Shown in pieces: positions 8,575 through 18,480 of a stretch of 64,000 nucleotides of DNA (positions are counted from its first letter, which is position 1; every line of letters begins with the position of its first letter). Source of the stretch: Desulfomonilia bacterium. GTDB lineage: Bacteria; Desulfobacterota; Desulfomonilia; UBA1062. Position numbers and translations under genes: made by a program. Where the stretch lies: assembly GCA_036567785.1 (NCBI GenBank), contig DATCTV010000004.1:62001-126000 (forward strand), read 5' to 3'. The notes below the pieces were generated by a model. It had not been told where the DNA came from. It ran no database searches and worked only from the letters and a program-made list of their open reading frames with translations.

Positions 8575-10509
8575 CTAGTATTTTCTTATCCTTCTGCGGG
8601 TTTCCTTCAGGTCATTCCCCTTATCAATGATCTCCTTCTTTCTTGCAGTCTGCGCAAGACCCACATTCCACCAGCTTTCATAGCCTTTCGTCATAGTCTT
8701 GGGCATTACTTTAATGTCTATAAGAGTTGATGTCTTTGTCTTTTTTGCAGCCCTTAACGCCTTGACAAGGTCTTCTTCATTACGGACCGTAAACGTTATG
8801 CATCCATAACTTGCGGCGTTCTTTGCATAATCAACCTTAATGAGCTCTCCGCAGGCCTTGCCTGATTTATTATCCCGCTTCCTGAATTCCGTATAAAAGC
8901 TTTCCATGCCATGCCCCATCTGGAGGTTGTTGATGCAGCCGAAGCCTGCATTGTCAAAAAGGAGCACATTGATTTTTCTTCCTTCCTGGATGGATGTCAG
9001 GAGTTCGGAGTGGAGCATCAGGTACGACCCGTCGCCTGCGAAAGCAAAAACCTCCTTTTCATCTCCTTCCGCTATCTTGACGCCGAGCCCTCCGTTTATT
9101 TCGTATCCCATGCATGAATATCCGTATTCCATATGATAGGTATTCTCGCCCTTTACGTCCCACATCCTCTGCAGATCACCGGGAAGGCTCCCTGAAGCGC
9201 CTATTATTACATCGTCCCTGCCAAGCATTTCATTTATTATTCCAATTGCCCTGGTTTGAGTGAGCGTGGAACCCGAGCTTTCTCTGAACTCGCCGAGGAT
9301 TTCATCCATCTGCCCGCAGACTTCAGGCTTGAGCCCTTTTTCGTACCTGATGCCTCTGAGCCTTTCAAGTTCCCGCTGCCATTCATTCTTCGCGCGGGTT
9401 ATTTCATCTTTATATCCGGAAACGTATTTCAGATTTTTGAGTTCTTTATAAATAAGCTCCAGAGAAAGCTTTGCATCGGCCTGGACCTTTACTGCATCCA
9501 GCTTGTACGCATCGAATCCGCAGACATTTATGTTCAGGAAATCGACTTCCTTGTTTTCAAAAAGAGATTTGGAGGCTGTTGTAAAATCAGTATATCTCGT
9601 GCCTACACCTATAATCAGATCAGCCTCTTTCGCGATTCTGTTTGCCGCGAGTGTGCCTGTCACACCGATGCCGCCGAGATTTAGAGGGTGGGATGACATG
9701 AGCATCCCTTTCCCCGCCTGAGTTTCGCCCCAGGGTATTCCGAATTCTTCCGCAATCATCAAAAATGGGACCGATGCATCTGAATATTTTGCACCGCCTC
9801 CGAATATCAGAAGCGGCTTTTTCTTATTTGATATGAGAGCGGCGGCAGCCTTTATTGAATCAGGTGATGGTATCCTTCTTTCAATCTTGTGAACACGTTT
9901 TTTAAAAAAATAGTCGGGATAGTCATAGACCTCAGCCTGAACATCCTGCGGCAGGGCTATTGTGACGGCTCCCGTATTTTCAGGATCGGTAAGCACCCTC
10001 ATTGCGTTTATCATGGCGGTCATGAGCTGCTCCGGCCGGTTTATCCTGTCCCAGTACCGGGAAACCGCCTTGAATGCATCATTCGTGCTTATCGAGACAT
10101 CCATGAAATTTTCCACCTGCTGAAGAACAGGGTCTGGCTGACGTGTGGCGAATGTGTCGCCGGGAAGAATCAGCACAGGTATCCTGTTTGCCGTAGCCGT
10201 AGCGGCTGCGGTAAGCATGTTGGCGGCACCCGGTCCGACAGAGGAAGTGCAGGCGAATATCTGCCTCCTCATCTTCTGTTTGGCGAATGCAACAGCCGCA
10301 TGTGTCATGGCCTGCTCGTTCTTTCCCTGTATTATCAGCAGGTCCCCGGAATCTTCTTCGAGAGCCTGCCCCAGCCCCAGAACGTTTCCATGGCCGAATA
10401 TATTCATTATGCCTCTGACAAATTTTTCTTTTCGGCCATCGAAACTTACATACTGGTTGTTGAGGAATTTAACCAGGGCCTGTGCAACAGTCATTTTATA
10501 TGAACTCAT
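8575..10509 (-). CDS. iolD: 3D-(3,5/4)-trihydroxycyclohexane-1,2-dione hydrolase
   Basis: A 644-residue thiamine-diphosphate enzyme. It opens the ring of the trihydroxycyclohexanedione to 5-deoxyglucuronate. [20 protein letters not shown] is a typical IolD N-terminus; [19 protein letters not shown] follows; VSPG-type middle blocks and [19 protein letters not shown] with a downstream [13 protein letters not shown] form the GDG...N thiamine/Mg site near residue 530. The longer frame starts at 10563, but AAGGAG stands six bases before the ATG at 10509, and this start also avoids overlap with iolB, so 10509 is chosen. Confidence 0.94.
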   Translation of the reverse strand: MSSYKMTVAQALVKFLNNQYVSFDGRKEKFVRGIMNIFGHGNVLGLGQALEEDSGDLLIIQGKNEQAMTHAAVAFAKQKMRRQIFACTSSVGPGAANMLTAAATATANRIPVLILPGDTFATRQPDPVLQQVENFMDVSISTNDAFKAVSRYWDRINRPEQLMTAMINAMRVLTDPENTGAVTIALPQDVQAEVYDYPDYFFKKRVHKIERRIPSPDSIKAAAALISNKKKPLLIFGGGAKYSDASVPFLMIAEEFGIPWGETQAGKGMLMSSHPLNLGGIGVTGTLAANRIAKEADLIIGVGTRYTDFTTASKSLFENKEVDFLNINVCGFDAYKLDAVKVQADAKLSLELIYKELKNLKYVSGYKDEITRAKNEWQRELERLRGIRYEKGLKPEVCGQMDEILGEFRESSGSTLTQTRAIGIINEMLGRDDVIIGASGSLPGDLQRMWDVKGENTYHMEYGYSCMGYEINGGLGVKIAEGDEKEVFAFAGDGSYLMLHSELLTSIQEGRKINVLLFDNAGFGCINNLQMGHGMESFYTEFRKRDNKSGKACGELIKVDYAKNAASYGCITFTVRNEEDLVKALRAAKKTKTSTLIDIKVMPKTMTKGYESWWNVGLAQTARKKEIIDKGNDLKETRRRIRKY

Positions 10510-10525
10510 ATCGAACTCCTTGAAA

Positions 10526-11320
10526 CTATGACTTTTTATCCGGCCAGATAACGGCACTCTCATTCATCAGCCATTTATATTCATCGACAAAAACAGGCGA
10601 TACATAACGGTTTTTCTCAAGATGCCTTATCACCCATAAATAATATATCGCATGGCCCGGCGACGCCGCCTGAGAATGCGTAAGACCTTCTGTAATCAGA
10701 AGCGTATCGTTCTGTTTTGTCCTGTAAGCATCTTCGCCGAGTTCGGAAAATCCGAATCCGTTTTCAGGCAGAAACTTGTAAAAATATATTTCGGGCTGCG
10801 GGTGGTGATGAGGCGGATAGCTGGACCATTTACCGGGAAAACCTATAACTTCACCAAGAACAAGGTTTGAATAAGGTGCATTGGAATTGTCGAATATGGT
10901 CTTTACAAGCCTGGTCGATGTCTCCCTCATTGTTCCCTTGCCCCTTTCCTCGACACTGCATCCGGCTGGTTCATAAAGCTTGGGCTCAAATACCGTTTTA
11001 TTTTCCGTGCGGATTATTGCGATCTCGGATTCATCAAGCGCTTCAATATTAACCCGGGTATTTTCGCTTACATGAAGGCACCATGGATTTTCATCAAAAC
11101 AGCTTCCTCTTCTTATTAAACGGCTGTCTTTTCCCCATTGCAGATTTATCTCTCCCGCTAACAGCAGATACGCCTTCTCGGATTTAGAATCATCCCCGAA
11201 AGAGCCGCCTTTCATAAGCTTCAGTATTCCGAAATCCATCAGCATCTGTGGATATATACGTCCTGAAGCGGTTATCTCGTTGTAACCATTTTTGAACCCT
11301 GAGACCTGCCTGATAATCAT
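10526..11320 (-). CDS. iolB: 5-deoxy-glucuronate isomerase
   Basis: A 264-residue cupin-type isomerase converting 5-deoxyglucuronate to 2-deoxy-5-keto-gluconate. Two beta-barrel halves are visible: the first with [16 protein letters not shown], the second with [18 protein letters not shown], the metal-binding histidine cluster of IolB. The frame can be opened at a GTG at 11329, but GAGGTG lies six bases before the ATG at 11320. It is the first gene of the inositol operon; the next gene, iolD, begins 16 bases after its stop. iolC, iolJ and iolA, which would complete the usual pathway, are not in this window. Confidence 0.93.
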   Translation of the reverse strand: MIIRQVSGFKNGYNEITASGRIYPQMLMDFGILKLMKGGSFGDDSKSEKAYLLLAGEINLQWGKDSRLIRRGSCFDENPWCLHVSENTRVNIEALDESEIAIIRTENKTVFEPKLYEPAGCSVEERGKGTMRETSTRLVKTIFDNSNAPYSNLVLGEVIGFPGKWSSYPPHHHPQPEIYFYKFLPENGFGFSELGEDAYRTKQNDTLLITEGLTHSQAASPGHAIYYLWVIRHLEKNRYVSPVFVDEYKWLMNESAVIWPDKKS

Positions 11321-11418
11321 AAACACCACCTCATTCGAAAGTAATTACAGGATAATAATAATTTTACCAGCAGTATCAACGGAAAAAGTCTTAAAGTATA
11401 AACTGTTTTTGTTTATAT

Positions 11419-11454
11419 AAAAAAATGACCCGCTGTAATTTGGTAGGCAGCGGG
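11419..11454 (-). terminator. Rho-independent terminator after the DUF2059-like gene
   Basis: Read on the minus strand, CCCGCTG and CAGCGGG form a seven-pair stem around a 12-base loop, followed after TCA by seven T residues (plus-strand A-run at 11419-11425). It lies downstream of the gene at 11548-12411 and ahead of iolB, so it separates these two minus-strand transcripts. Confidence 0.75.
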
Positions 11455-11470
11455 CACTAAAAAAGGAGGT

Positions 11471-11525
11471 CTATAGCACATTGACTGTGCCATAGCTTGG
11501 TAAATTTCTATAATGCGAATCGCAT
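11471..11525. repeat. Two short dyads ahead of the iolB terminator
   Basis: CTATAGCACA (11471-11480) pairs with TGTGCCATAG (11486-11495) with one mismatch, and ATGCGAATCGCAT (11513-11525) is a near-perfect palindrome. Both lie in the untranslated region after the DUF2059-like gene. They could be RNA hairpins in its 3' end or repressor sites; the sequence does not decide. Confidence 0.35.
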
Positions 11526-11547
11526 AATGTCAATAAGGTAGCCGACA

Positions 11548-12411
11548 TTACGTATCAGTCTGTTTTTCAGCATTGTTCAATATTTCCGCAATAGACCTGC
11601 CCCATTTCATACTGCCGTCTTCAAGGGCTTTCTTAAGCCCTTTAATGGATGAGGTGGTATATTTCCGTCCTGCTTCGGACGAAAGGAAATCTATGTATTC
11701 ACCAAGTTCTGGATCCGTAAGCGTTCTATAGGTGTATATAAAGCCTGTAATTACCTCAGGCTCCAGTATTGCCCTGATCTTCGGCTTGAGCTGCTCAATT
11801 TCGTTCTTCATCGCCTGATAAGGCATCCTCATTTCTTCAGGCATCGAAAGATTTACCGCAGTCAAAAGGGCAATCTGCATGCCCTCTGCAATGGAAACCG
11901 CCGCTTCAGTCCCGCTGGTCGCCTGATTAAATTTTCTGATAAGTTTCATCCTGTTTTCCGGTATGGGATTGTTTTTAATATTTTTTTCGAACTCCATCCT
12001 CTTTTCAAGAATTCCAGGTGCTGAACCCGCCTCTTCAAGTTCAGTGCATCTTTTTCCGGTTGGAGAATCCAGCCATTTTAAAATTTCTTGAATATCTCTT
12101 TCGCTGAGGTTTGACTTGAAGCATGCCAGAATATCAGCTTTAACAAGCTCGGAGGAGAAAGATGTATCAATACTGTTCCTTATAGCAATAGACACCGACG
12201 GAGACATTTTATTTTTACCGGTGTCAATTTTGAGCCCCTGATCAAATCCCTCTTTCAATGCAGCCGGTATATCGGCATACTGTTTCTCCATTCCTGATTT
12301 GAAATAGAGTTCTTCCAGCATTGATGTTTTCGTTTCAGAGGCTGCCAGCATGCAGGGAAGAAAAAAGATCATTATAATTAACTCGAATTGTTTTCTTATA
12401 TTCGTTGGCAT
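11548..12411 (-). CDS. Exported DUF2059-like protein
   Basis: A 287-residue protein, starting at 12411 where GGAGGG stands five bases before the ATG. The N-terminus FELIIMIFFLPCMLAASE is a Sec signal peptide, so the protein is periplasmic. Two helical segments resemble DUF2059: LSERDIQEILKWLDSPTGK (about residues 95-113) and LTDPELGEYIDFLSSEAGRKY (about 235-255); each reads as E-L-x-x-x-x-x-F/W-L/Y-x-S-x-x-G-K. Thus it may be a tandem duplication of that domain. Function of DUF2059 is unknown. It stands alone between two divergent or terminated units. Confidence 0.65.
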   Translation of the reverse strand: MPTNIRKQFELIIMIFFLPCMLAASETKTSMLEELYFKSGMEKQYADIPAALKEGFDQGLKIDTGKNKMSPSVSIAIRNSIDTSFSSELVKADILACFKSNLSERDIQEILKWLDSPTGKRCTELEEAGSAPGILEKRMEFEKNIKNNPIPENRMKLIRKFNQATSGTEAAVSIAEGMQIALLTAVNLSMPEEMRMPYQAMKNEIEQLKPKIRAILEPEVITGFIYTYRTLTDPELGEYIDFLSSEAGRKYTTSSIKGLKKALEDGSMKWGRSIAEILNNAEKQTDT

Positions 12412-12578
12412 ACACCCTCCGGTTTTAAACATTGGCATCTTACCTCATTTGGCAGATTGTAAAAAGGACTTCATTTTGAGATATCTTATTGTCAATTATC
12501 TTATAATATGATGTAATATATTATCTAATAAATAATCAAATTTGCTTGCATTTTTAGAATAATGAGGAGAAGAACCCC

Positions 12579-14528
12579 ATGCATAAAAATTTATTGAACC
12601 TATCAATACTTGTTCTCTTTGTCTTATTCATGACCTCCTGCATTCGAGAGGCTTATAATCTGGGAACCCCTGTCAAGTCCATGTCCATAAGGGGTTCTCT
12701 TCTCGTGACTGACCCTGTTACAGGCAGGCCCACCTACTATTCGGGCATGTACACTTCTTCAGGAACCGCCAGACTTATAAGGTTCGATTACGCACTTAAC
12801 AAAGTGGAGTATTTCCCTCTTCCGGGAACAAAGGGGGTCTATGGCCTGGCTGAAGGACCGGACGGCAAGATATATTGCGGAACGATAATCCCTGCCCGGA
12901 TATTCAGCTTCGACCCGGTAACACGTATCGTGACAGATCTCGGGAGCGCGGCAGGCGAGTCATATATTTTCGAGCTCAGAAAAGGACCTGACGGCCTGAT
13001 ATACGGATGCACGTACCCTAAAGCGAAGGTCGTGGCCTATGATCCTGTTTTAGGAGGAATAACCGATCTGGGGAGCATGCATTCGACAAGCCAGTACTGC
13101 GAGGATGTGGCCATTGCCGACAACGGTAAAATATTCTGCGGAATAGGAGCCAATATCGACCTCGTAGTCTATGATCCTGCAACTAAGGAAAAGAAGAGCA
13201 TCCTCCCCGCAGGCTTTGAGGATGCGGATGCAATCGCTCTGCATACCGAAAATAACATCCTCTATGCATCGATAGACGGGACGCTTTTTATAATTGATGC
13301 GAACGACTACTCGGTTCTTTTGAAATTCATCCCGCCTGAAGGCGGATGGATAGGCACTCACATACCCAAATCCGGAGGGCCTGTCGTAATTCATGGCCTG
13401 CCCGAAGGTTTCATGAAATATAATGCTGTTGCGGGAAAACTTGAGCACTGTGATACTCCCAATTTCAAGACATATGAATACGACAGTGCAGCAGGTCTTG
13501 GATTTGTAAGGACAGGAGGGAGACAGCTCTTCGAGGCTCATAACCTTGATACGGGAGAGCTCATAAGCAGAGTGGATGTAAGCGGCGATGGTGACGGCAT
13601 GGATGTATTCAGCCTTGAAACCGGTCCTGACGGGTGCATATACGGCGGTTCCGTGAGCCTTCTTCATATATTCAAATATGACCCTTCAACCGGTATTCTG
13701 AAAGACCTCGGATTCCCCTATACCTCAGGAAACGGGGAATTCTACAGCATGCACACGACCGGCGATAAAATATATATGGCGGCCTATTCCTACTCGGAGC
13801 TAAGTGTTTATACACCATCAGAGCCGTGGAACCCAGGGGTAAATCCGAAATGGATAGGTCCGGCGGGTGACGATCAGAACCGGCCGCATGCAATGACATC
13901 GTCTGCGGACGGCAGAATTTTTATCGGGAGCGAGCCTGACTATGGCGAATACGGTGGCGCGCTGTCCATATATGATCCCGTGAGCGGGTCTTTCGAAGGC
14001 CACAGAAATATCATCCCGAACCAGACTATTCTCTCTCTTACTGCAGGAACCGACGGATTAATCATCTACGGCGGATCAAGCACAAGGGGAGGCACCGGCA
14101 CCGAACCCATCACAGAAAACGCCCACTTCTTCGCATGGGATGTTTTGCTTGGCAAACTGGTGCTTGACATAGTGCCCGTATCAGGAGCCGATGATATTGA
14201 AGCCCTCACGAACGCCTCTGACGGCAGGATTTACGGTTGTGCAGACTCTACTCTTTTCGTATTCGATCCGGTGCCAGGTAAAATCATTTATAAACAGCGT
14301 GTCTTTCAGGGAAGCATTACAAAAATGATTACGGGAACCGATGGTTACATCTACTGCCGGACAGGAAAATCGATAATGAGATTCAAGCCGCTCTCGGGGA
14401 AACTGAAATGGCTAAGCATCGAAACGCTTTACAGATCGAACAAGAATGGCAGAGGCCTGGCCCTCGGCCCGGACGGCAAAGTGTATTTTGGAGCGGGAAC
14501 TGAACTCTATGTCATAGATAGCTTATAG
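12579..14528 (+). CDS. Beta-propeller repeat lipoprotein
   Basis: A 649-residue protein with a lipoprotein signal (LVLFVLFMTSC, cysteine at about residue 21). The rest is repeats of about 45-60 residues built on the pattern GPDGKIYCGT ... IFSFDPVTRIVTDLG, seen at least eight times (for example GPDGLIYGCT, ADNGKIFCGI, GPDGCIYGGS, SADGRIFIGS, ASDGRIYGCA, GTDGYIYCRT, GPDGKVYFGA). This is the blade pattern of SMP-30/Vgb-like or PQQ-like propellers. GAGGAG precedes the start. No catalytic residue set could be assigned. A hairpin follows the stop, then a Tat-exported DUF362 gene on the same strand; both proteins should act outside the cytoplasm. Confidence 0.75.
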   Translation: MHKNLLNLSILVLFVLFMTSCIREAYNLGTPVKSMSIRGSLLVTDPVTGRPTYYSGMYTSSGTARLIRFDYALNKVEYFPLPGTKGVYGLAEGPDGKIYCGTIIPARIFSFDPVTRIVTDLGSAAGESYIFELRKGPDGLIYGCTYPKAKVVAYDPVLGGITDLGSMHSTSQYCEDVAIADNGKIFCGIGANIDLVVYDPATKEKKSILPAGFEDADAIALHTENNILYASIDGTLFIIDANDYSVLLKFIPPEGGWIGTHIPKSGGPVVIHGLPEGFMKYNAVAGKLEHCDTPNFKTYEYDSAAGLGFVRTGGRQLFEAHNLDTGELISRVDVSGDGDGMDVFSLETGPDGCIYGGSVSLLHIFKYDPSTGILKDLGFPYTSGNGEFYSMHTTGDKIYMAAYSYSELSVYTPSEPWNPGVNPKWIGPAGDDQNRPHAMTSSADGRIFIGSEPDYGEYGGALSIYDPVSGSFEGHRNIIPNQTILSLTAGTDGLIIYGGSSTRGGTGTEPITENAHFFAWDVLLGKLVLDIVPVSGADDIEALTNASDGRIYGCADSTLFVFDPVPGKIIYKQRVFQGSITKMITGTDGYIYCRTGKSIMRFKPLSGKLKWLSIETLYRSNKNGRGLALGPDGKVYFGAGTELYVIDSL

Positions 14529-14547
14529 AATATTGAGAATTTCCCGA

Positions 14548-14572
14548 TCTGCCCGCATATATTGCGGGCAGA
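14548..14572 (+). terminator. Hairpin after the propeller lipoprotein gene
   Basis: TCTGCCCGCA and TGCGGGCAGA form a perfect ten-pair stem with a TATAT loop, 20 bases after the stop codon. No strong T-run follows, so it is a weak or partial terminator, or an RNA 3'-end stabiliser, between the propeller gene and the DUF362 gene. Confidence 0.55.
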
Positions 14573-14681
14573 AACTATAATGTCTTGCCAGTATTGACGA
14601 TACCGTATACATATATGAAACCGGTCAGCGAACCTTTACAGTAATTTATTGACAGAAAAATCGCACAGGGGAGGAATCAAT

Positions 14682-15914
14682 ATGAGTATGACCCGGCGTG
14701 ATTTTATAAAAAGCTCGGCCGCTGCTTCGGGGCTTGCAGCAGGCTTTTATCCGATATTGTCATGTTATGCAAAGACGCAGCCGAATCAGAACCAGTTCCT
14801 GAAGGCACCACCTTTTCCAAAGAGCAATACAACTTCAAAGGTCTTCATCGAAGGCGTGATAAGAAATCCTGCAATCCCGTTAATCGAAACGGCACTGAGA
14901 AACGCCGCCGAATCCGCTACGGATTTTTCATGGCTAAGTAAAGACGATTCGGTTCTTATAAAACCTGTCAACAACTCGGGTGGGAAATATCCGGCCACCA
15001 CTCATCCCGAAAGCATCGCGTTCATGATAAAACTCCTCAGGGAAAAAGGTGCAGGAAGGGTGATTGTAAGCGACATGGCTGGCGTCCAGCATGTAAAGCT
15101 CACAAAAAATTCCCTTAAAGGTTCAACAAGAAATCTGATGAAGAAAAACGGCATCTTCCAGTCGGCTGTCTCGGCGGGGGCCGAGGTGTATTTTCCTGAA
15201 GAAACAGGCTGGGACGCTTTTTTCGAGGACGGGCCTCAAAAAGGCACATGCTGGAAGAACGGCATCATGGTGCCGAAAATTTTAAATGAAGTCGATCATA
15301 TCATCCTTATGCCTAGGGCATCACGCCATGTCCTGGCCGGATGCACCCTGGGATTGAAGGCTGCGGTAGGTTACATCAGGCATGATTCCCGGCTCGAATA
15401 CCATCACGACGCTTCAACATTCTTTGAAAAGCATGTCGGAATCAACACAGTGCCGGCAATCAGAAACAGGTTAAGGCTTGTAATCACGACGGCAACGAAA
15501 ATGTTCATCACATTCGGGCCTGATACCGGCAAGGTCTATGAACCTGAAACAGGGCTCGTCATCGCTTCGACCGATATAACCGCCCACGATATGGTGAGCC
15601 ATGCATGGCTTGACATGGGCAGGGATAAAGACCCGGCAGGCTGCCCTCTTATTATTACAGACCCGCATGAAAACGCGGACTGGACCGTTGATATGATGAA
15701 CAGGGCGGTCGTCTATATGCTGGGAGGCATCAGTGAGGCAAGAACCGCGCAGGTCCTGAAACGGCATGGATCAGGTTCCATATGGAATGACCCCACACTG
15801 AATGCCGCATTCAGGATATTCGGTACAATCCCTGACATCTCTCTGCTGAATCCTACAGGTTTGATCCCGGAAGAAATCATGAAGCAGCTTGAAGCCAGGG
15901 TATCGGTCGTGTAG
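14682..15914 (+). CDS. Tat-exported DUF362 protein
   Basis: A 410-residue protein. The start at 14682 follows GGGGAGG and gives MSMTRRDFIKSSAAASG, a twin-arginine signal (T-R-R-D-F-I-K) with a hydrophobic stretch after it, so the protein is exported folded. The body matches DUF362: VLIKPVNNSGGKYPATTHPESI, GAGRVIVSDMAG, IILMPRASRHVLAG and LGLKAAVGYI. Many DUF362 proteins carry a ferredoxin domain, but this one shows no CxxCxxC cluster. Tat export of a protein without visible Fe-S motifs suggests another cofactor or a partner. Its function is unknown. Confidence 0.75.
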   Translation: MSMTRRDFIKSSAAASGLAAGFYPILSCYAKTQPNQNQFLKAPPFPKSNTTSKVFIEGVIRNPAIPLIETALRNAAESATDFSWLSKDDSVLIKPVNNSGGKYPATTHPESIAFMIKLLREKGAGRVIVSDMAGVQHVKLTKNSLKGSTRNLMKKNGIFQSAVSAGAEVYFPEETGWDAFFEDGPQKGTCWKNGIMVPKILNEVDHIILMPRASRHVLAGCTLGLKAAVGYIRHDSRLEYHHDASTFFEKHVGINTVPAIRNRLRLVITTATKMFITFGPDTGKVYEPETGLVIASTDITAHDMVSHAWLDMGRDKDPAGCPLIITDPHENADWTVDMMNRAVVYMLGGISEARTAQVLKRHGSGSIWNDPTLNAAFRIFGTIPDISLLNPTGLIPEEIMKQLEARVSVV

Positions 15915-15934
15915 TCTAATGCAGTCCACTTACC

Positions 15935-17734
15935 TCAGTACTGCCTTGATATATCCTCTTTGAACTTTTCCGTTATTATCTTTCGCTTGAGTTTCATTGT
16001 ATGCGTCATCATGCCGTTTTCTACCGTGAAATCCTCCTTCATCAGAATGACCTTCTTGGGGATCTCGTATCCGCCGTATCTGCCTTTAAGACTTTTAGCG
16101 ATCTCATCTTCCACATATTTAATAATCTCTGCGCTTGCGGCCATTTCATCAATCCTTGTCGGCAGGCCCTTGCTTTCCGCATATTTCTTGAGCAGTTTGT
16201 AGTCGGGATACACAAGGCAGATGTTGTACGGCTTTCCCTCACCGAATATCATCGCATTAAGCGCGACAGGATTGAGCTTGATATCCTCCTCGAGCGATGC
16301 AGGGAAGACATACTTGCCGTTTTCGAGCTTGAACTGTTCCTTGATTCGGCCCGTGATGTAGAGAAAACCGTCCTCGTCGAACTTTCCCCTGTCGCCTGTC
16401 CTGAACCCGCCGTCCTCTGTCATTACGGCCCTGGTTTCTTCAGGCTTTTTATGATAGCCGAGCATGACGCTCGGTCCGTAGACGATTATCTCGCCGTCGG
16501 TGGCACCAGGTTCGACGACGGACTTATCGATTTTCACAGTTATCCTGTCGAGCAGCTGTCCTACACTTCCAAGCCTGTACGATCTGAAGCAGTTCATTGT
16601 AACGCCTGGCGAAGTTTCGGTCAGTCCGTAGCAGTCAAATACAGGAATCCCTATGTCGAAAAAGAACTGCGCAACTTCGACGTTCATCGTCGCACTCGCC
16701 GTCAATGCGCCTTCCAGCCTTCCGCCGAACCTTTCCCTTATCTTCTTGAATACGACCTTGTCTGCAAACCTGAATTTGATTTCGTTTAAGAGGCTCCTGC
16801 GGCCTTCCGCCATAAGCTCCCTTCTCTCCTTGGCAGCATTCACGCCCATCATGAACAGCTTTTCCGCCATGCCGCCCTCTTCCTTTATCTTCGAGAAAAG
16901 CGCCATGTATATCTTATTGAATATCCTGGGAACGGCGATTATATATTTCGGCCTGATAAGTGCGATGTCGTTCAGCAGTGTTTCCGTCTTTTCCATGAAT
17001 CCAATGGAACCGCCGAACCGGAACCATCCGTAAAGTTCAGCACACTGACCGAAGACATGCGCCCACGGCAATATGGATATGCTTACTGATGTCTCGTCGA
17101 GCTCAGGGAATTTCAAGCAGCCGCATCTGGCCATATGCGTATAGTTGCCGTGGGAGAGCAGAACACCCTTCGGATCTCCGGTCGTGCCTGATGTGTAGAT
17201 TATCGTCGCCACGTCATACGGGTCCGGTTTGATTGAAGGAACGGGTTTTTTTGCGCCTTCCGCCTCCAGTGCCTTCATGGTTCCGGGCCCGTCGCCTTCG
17301 ATAAGTATTATTTTTTCAAGCGAAGTTATTTCAGCGGGAAAATCCTTCACCTTCTCATAAATGGATTTTTTCGATACGAAGAGGACCTTCACACCGCTGT
17401 CCCTGATTATATATTTGCAGATTTTTATGAGTTCGGCCTCGTACATCGGAACGTATATCGCGCCCCTGCCGTATGAAGCGAAGGCAGCAATAGCCCATTC
17501 AGGACAGTTGTTGGATATGATGCCCACGGAGTCGCCTTTTTCGACACCGAGCAAGGCAAGTCCGGCGCGAAGATTGTCCACCCTCTTCCCTATTTCTGAA
17601 TAGGTTGACCAGTTGAGAGACTTGCCGTCCGCTGTTTTGACTCCGAAAAGCCTGTTGTTTGCAAAACGTCTTACCCCTTCTTCGCACAGGTCCACAAGAT
17701 TATCAGGTTTGTTGTACTCCCACCGCTGCTGCAT
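15935..17734 (-). CDS. fadD: AMP-forming long-chain acyl-CoA synthetase
   Basis: A 599-residue adenylating enzyme that activates a fatty acid to its CoA thioester with ATP. Motifs are in order: IIYTSGTTGDPKGVLLSHGN (P-loop, about residue 180), YGLTETSPGV (about 390), GEIIVYGPSVMLGYHKKPE, FRTGDRGKFDEDGFLYITGR (about 460) and a C-terminal lysine region. The long form with a QCAELYGWF region fits the FadD15/long-chain group. AAGGAG stands seven bases before the ATG. It is not in an obvious operon, and its substrate chain length cannot be told from sequence. Confidence 0.88.
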   Translation of the reverse strand: MQQRWEYNKPDNLVDLCEEGVRRFANNRLFGVKTADGKSLNWSTYSEIGKRVDNLRAGLALLGVEKGDSVGIISNNCPEWAIAAFASYGRGAIYVPMYEAELIKICKYIIRDSGVKVLFVSKKSIYEKVKDFPAEITSLEKIILIEGDGPGTMKALEAEGAKKPVPSIKPDPYDVATIIYTSGTTGDPKGVLLSHGNYTHMARCGCLKFPELDETSVSISILPWAHVFGQCAELYGWFRFGGSIGFMEKTETLLNDIALIRPKYIIAVPRIFNKIYMALFSKIKEEGGMAEKLFMMGVNAAKERRELMAEGRRSLLNEIKFRFADKVVFKKIRERFGGRLEGALTASATMNVEVAQFFFDIGIPVFDCYGLTETSPGVTMNCFRSYRLGSVGQLLDRITVKIDKSVVEPGATDGEIIVYGPSVMLGYHKKPEETRAVMTEDGGFRTGDRGKFDEDGFLYITGRIKEQFKLENGKYVFPASLEEDIKLNPVALNAMIFGEGKPYNICLVYPDYKLLKKYAESKGLPTRIDEMAASAEIIKYVEDEIAKSLKGRYGGYEIPKKVILMKEDFTVENGMMTHTMKLKRKIITEKFKEDISRQY

Positions 17735-17870
17735 GTCTTTTCTCCTTGGATTTAATTGTTTACGGATTATGAACGACTTGAACGTTCAACTCGTGATTTG
17801 CTGGATGTTCCTTGCTGACTCTTTAAACAGAATACGGCTCGAACACCTTTGGCTGACACACATCCGTCAT

Positions 17871-18359
17871 TTACTGTGCAATAATGTCAACTCCTATATT
17901 TACACCCGAATCCTTTGTTATTCCAGCACCTATTGTTATGCTACCTTTTTTCATACCCAGCGTTTTCTTGATTGCCTGCATGTCACTGGAAGGGGCCCAG
18001 TGAATGTTGTCGAGGCTTGTATAAACCATTATGTCCTTTGCGGCGTCCTTTTTCTGTGCATCGTTCATATCGTTAAAACCTGCCGGAATGAATATCCTGA
18101 AATAAAGCCTTTTATCGAGAGTGAGGTATATCTTCTCGTTATCTGCACTCGCTATGCCGCTTTTGATATTCACAATTACGGGTATCTTGTCACCTGATTC
18201 AAAATATATTGAGTAATTGCCGATTTCGCTGTCATTGATTTCGCTTATATGGCTGTAATGGATCGTCTGGTTTGCGTCGAATTCTCTTACTATTGAATGA
18301 TTGATCGCGGTACATCCGGCAAACAGGATCATTACGACAATGAATAAACCTTTCTTCAT
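17871..18359 (-). CDS. Small putative lipoprotein
   Basis: A 162-residue protein of unknown function. MKKGLFIVVMILFAGCTAI is a lipoprotein signal with the lipobox LFAGC, cysteine at residue 16. GGAGG precedes the start. The mature part has mixed beta-type sequence without cysteines or recognisable motif. It stands alone; the 136 bases after it, before the fadD start, hold no gene. Confidence 0.6.
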   Translation of the reverse strand: MKKGLFIVVMILFAGCTAINHSIVREFDANQTIHYSHISEINDSEIGNYSIYFESGDKIPVIVNIKSGIASADNEKIYLTLDKRLYFRIFIPAGFNDMNDAQKKDAAKDIMVYTSLDNIHWAPSSDMQAIKKTLGMKKGSITIGAGITKDSGVNIGVDIIAQ

Positions 18360-18480
18360 TTCCTACCTCCCGATATTATTCTTGCAGTATAGCCACAGGC
18401 TTCGCATCTTGTCCATAGCTATGCTGCATTGCCGCAATTCTTTGACAGTTGAATACAAGGAATGACTCCTGCGGTAAGTT

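Noticed and set aside
11481-11495. Very short leader peptide (TTG ACT GTG CCA TAG) after AAGGAGGT
   Set aside because: Four codons on the plus strand lead nowhere; the bases are part of the dyad 11471-11495 and no plus-strand gene follows closely.
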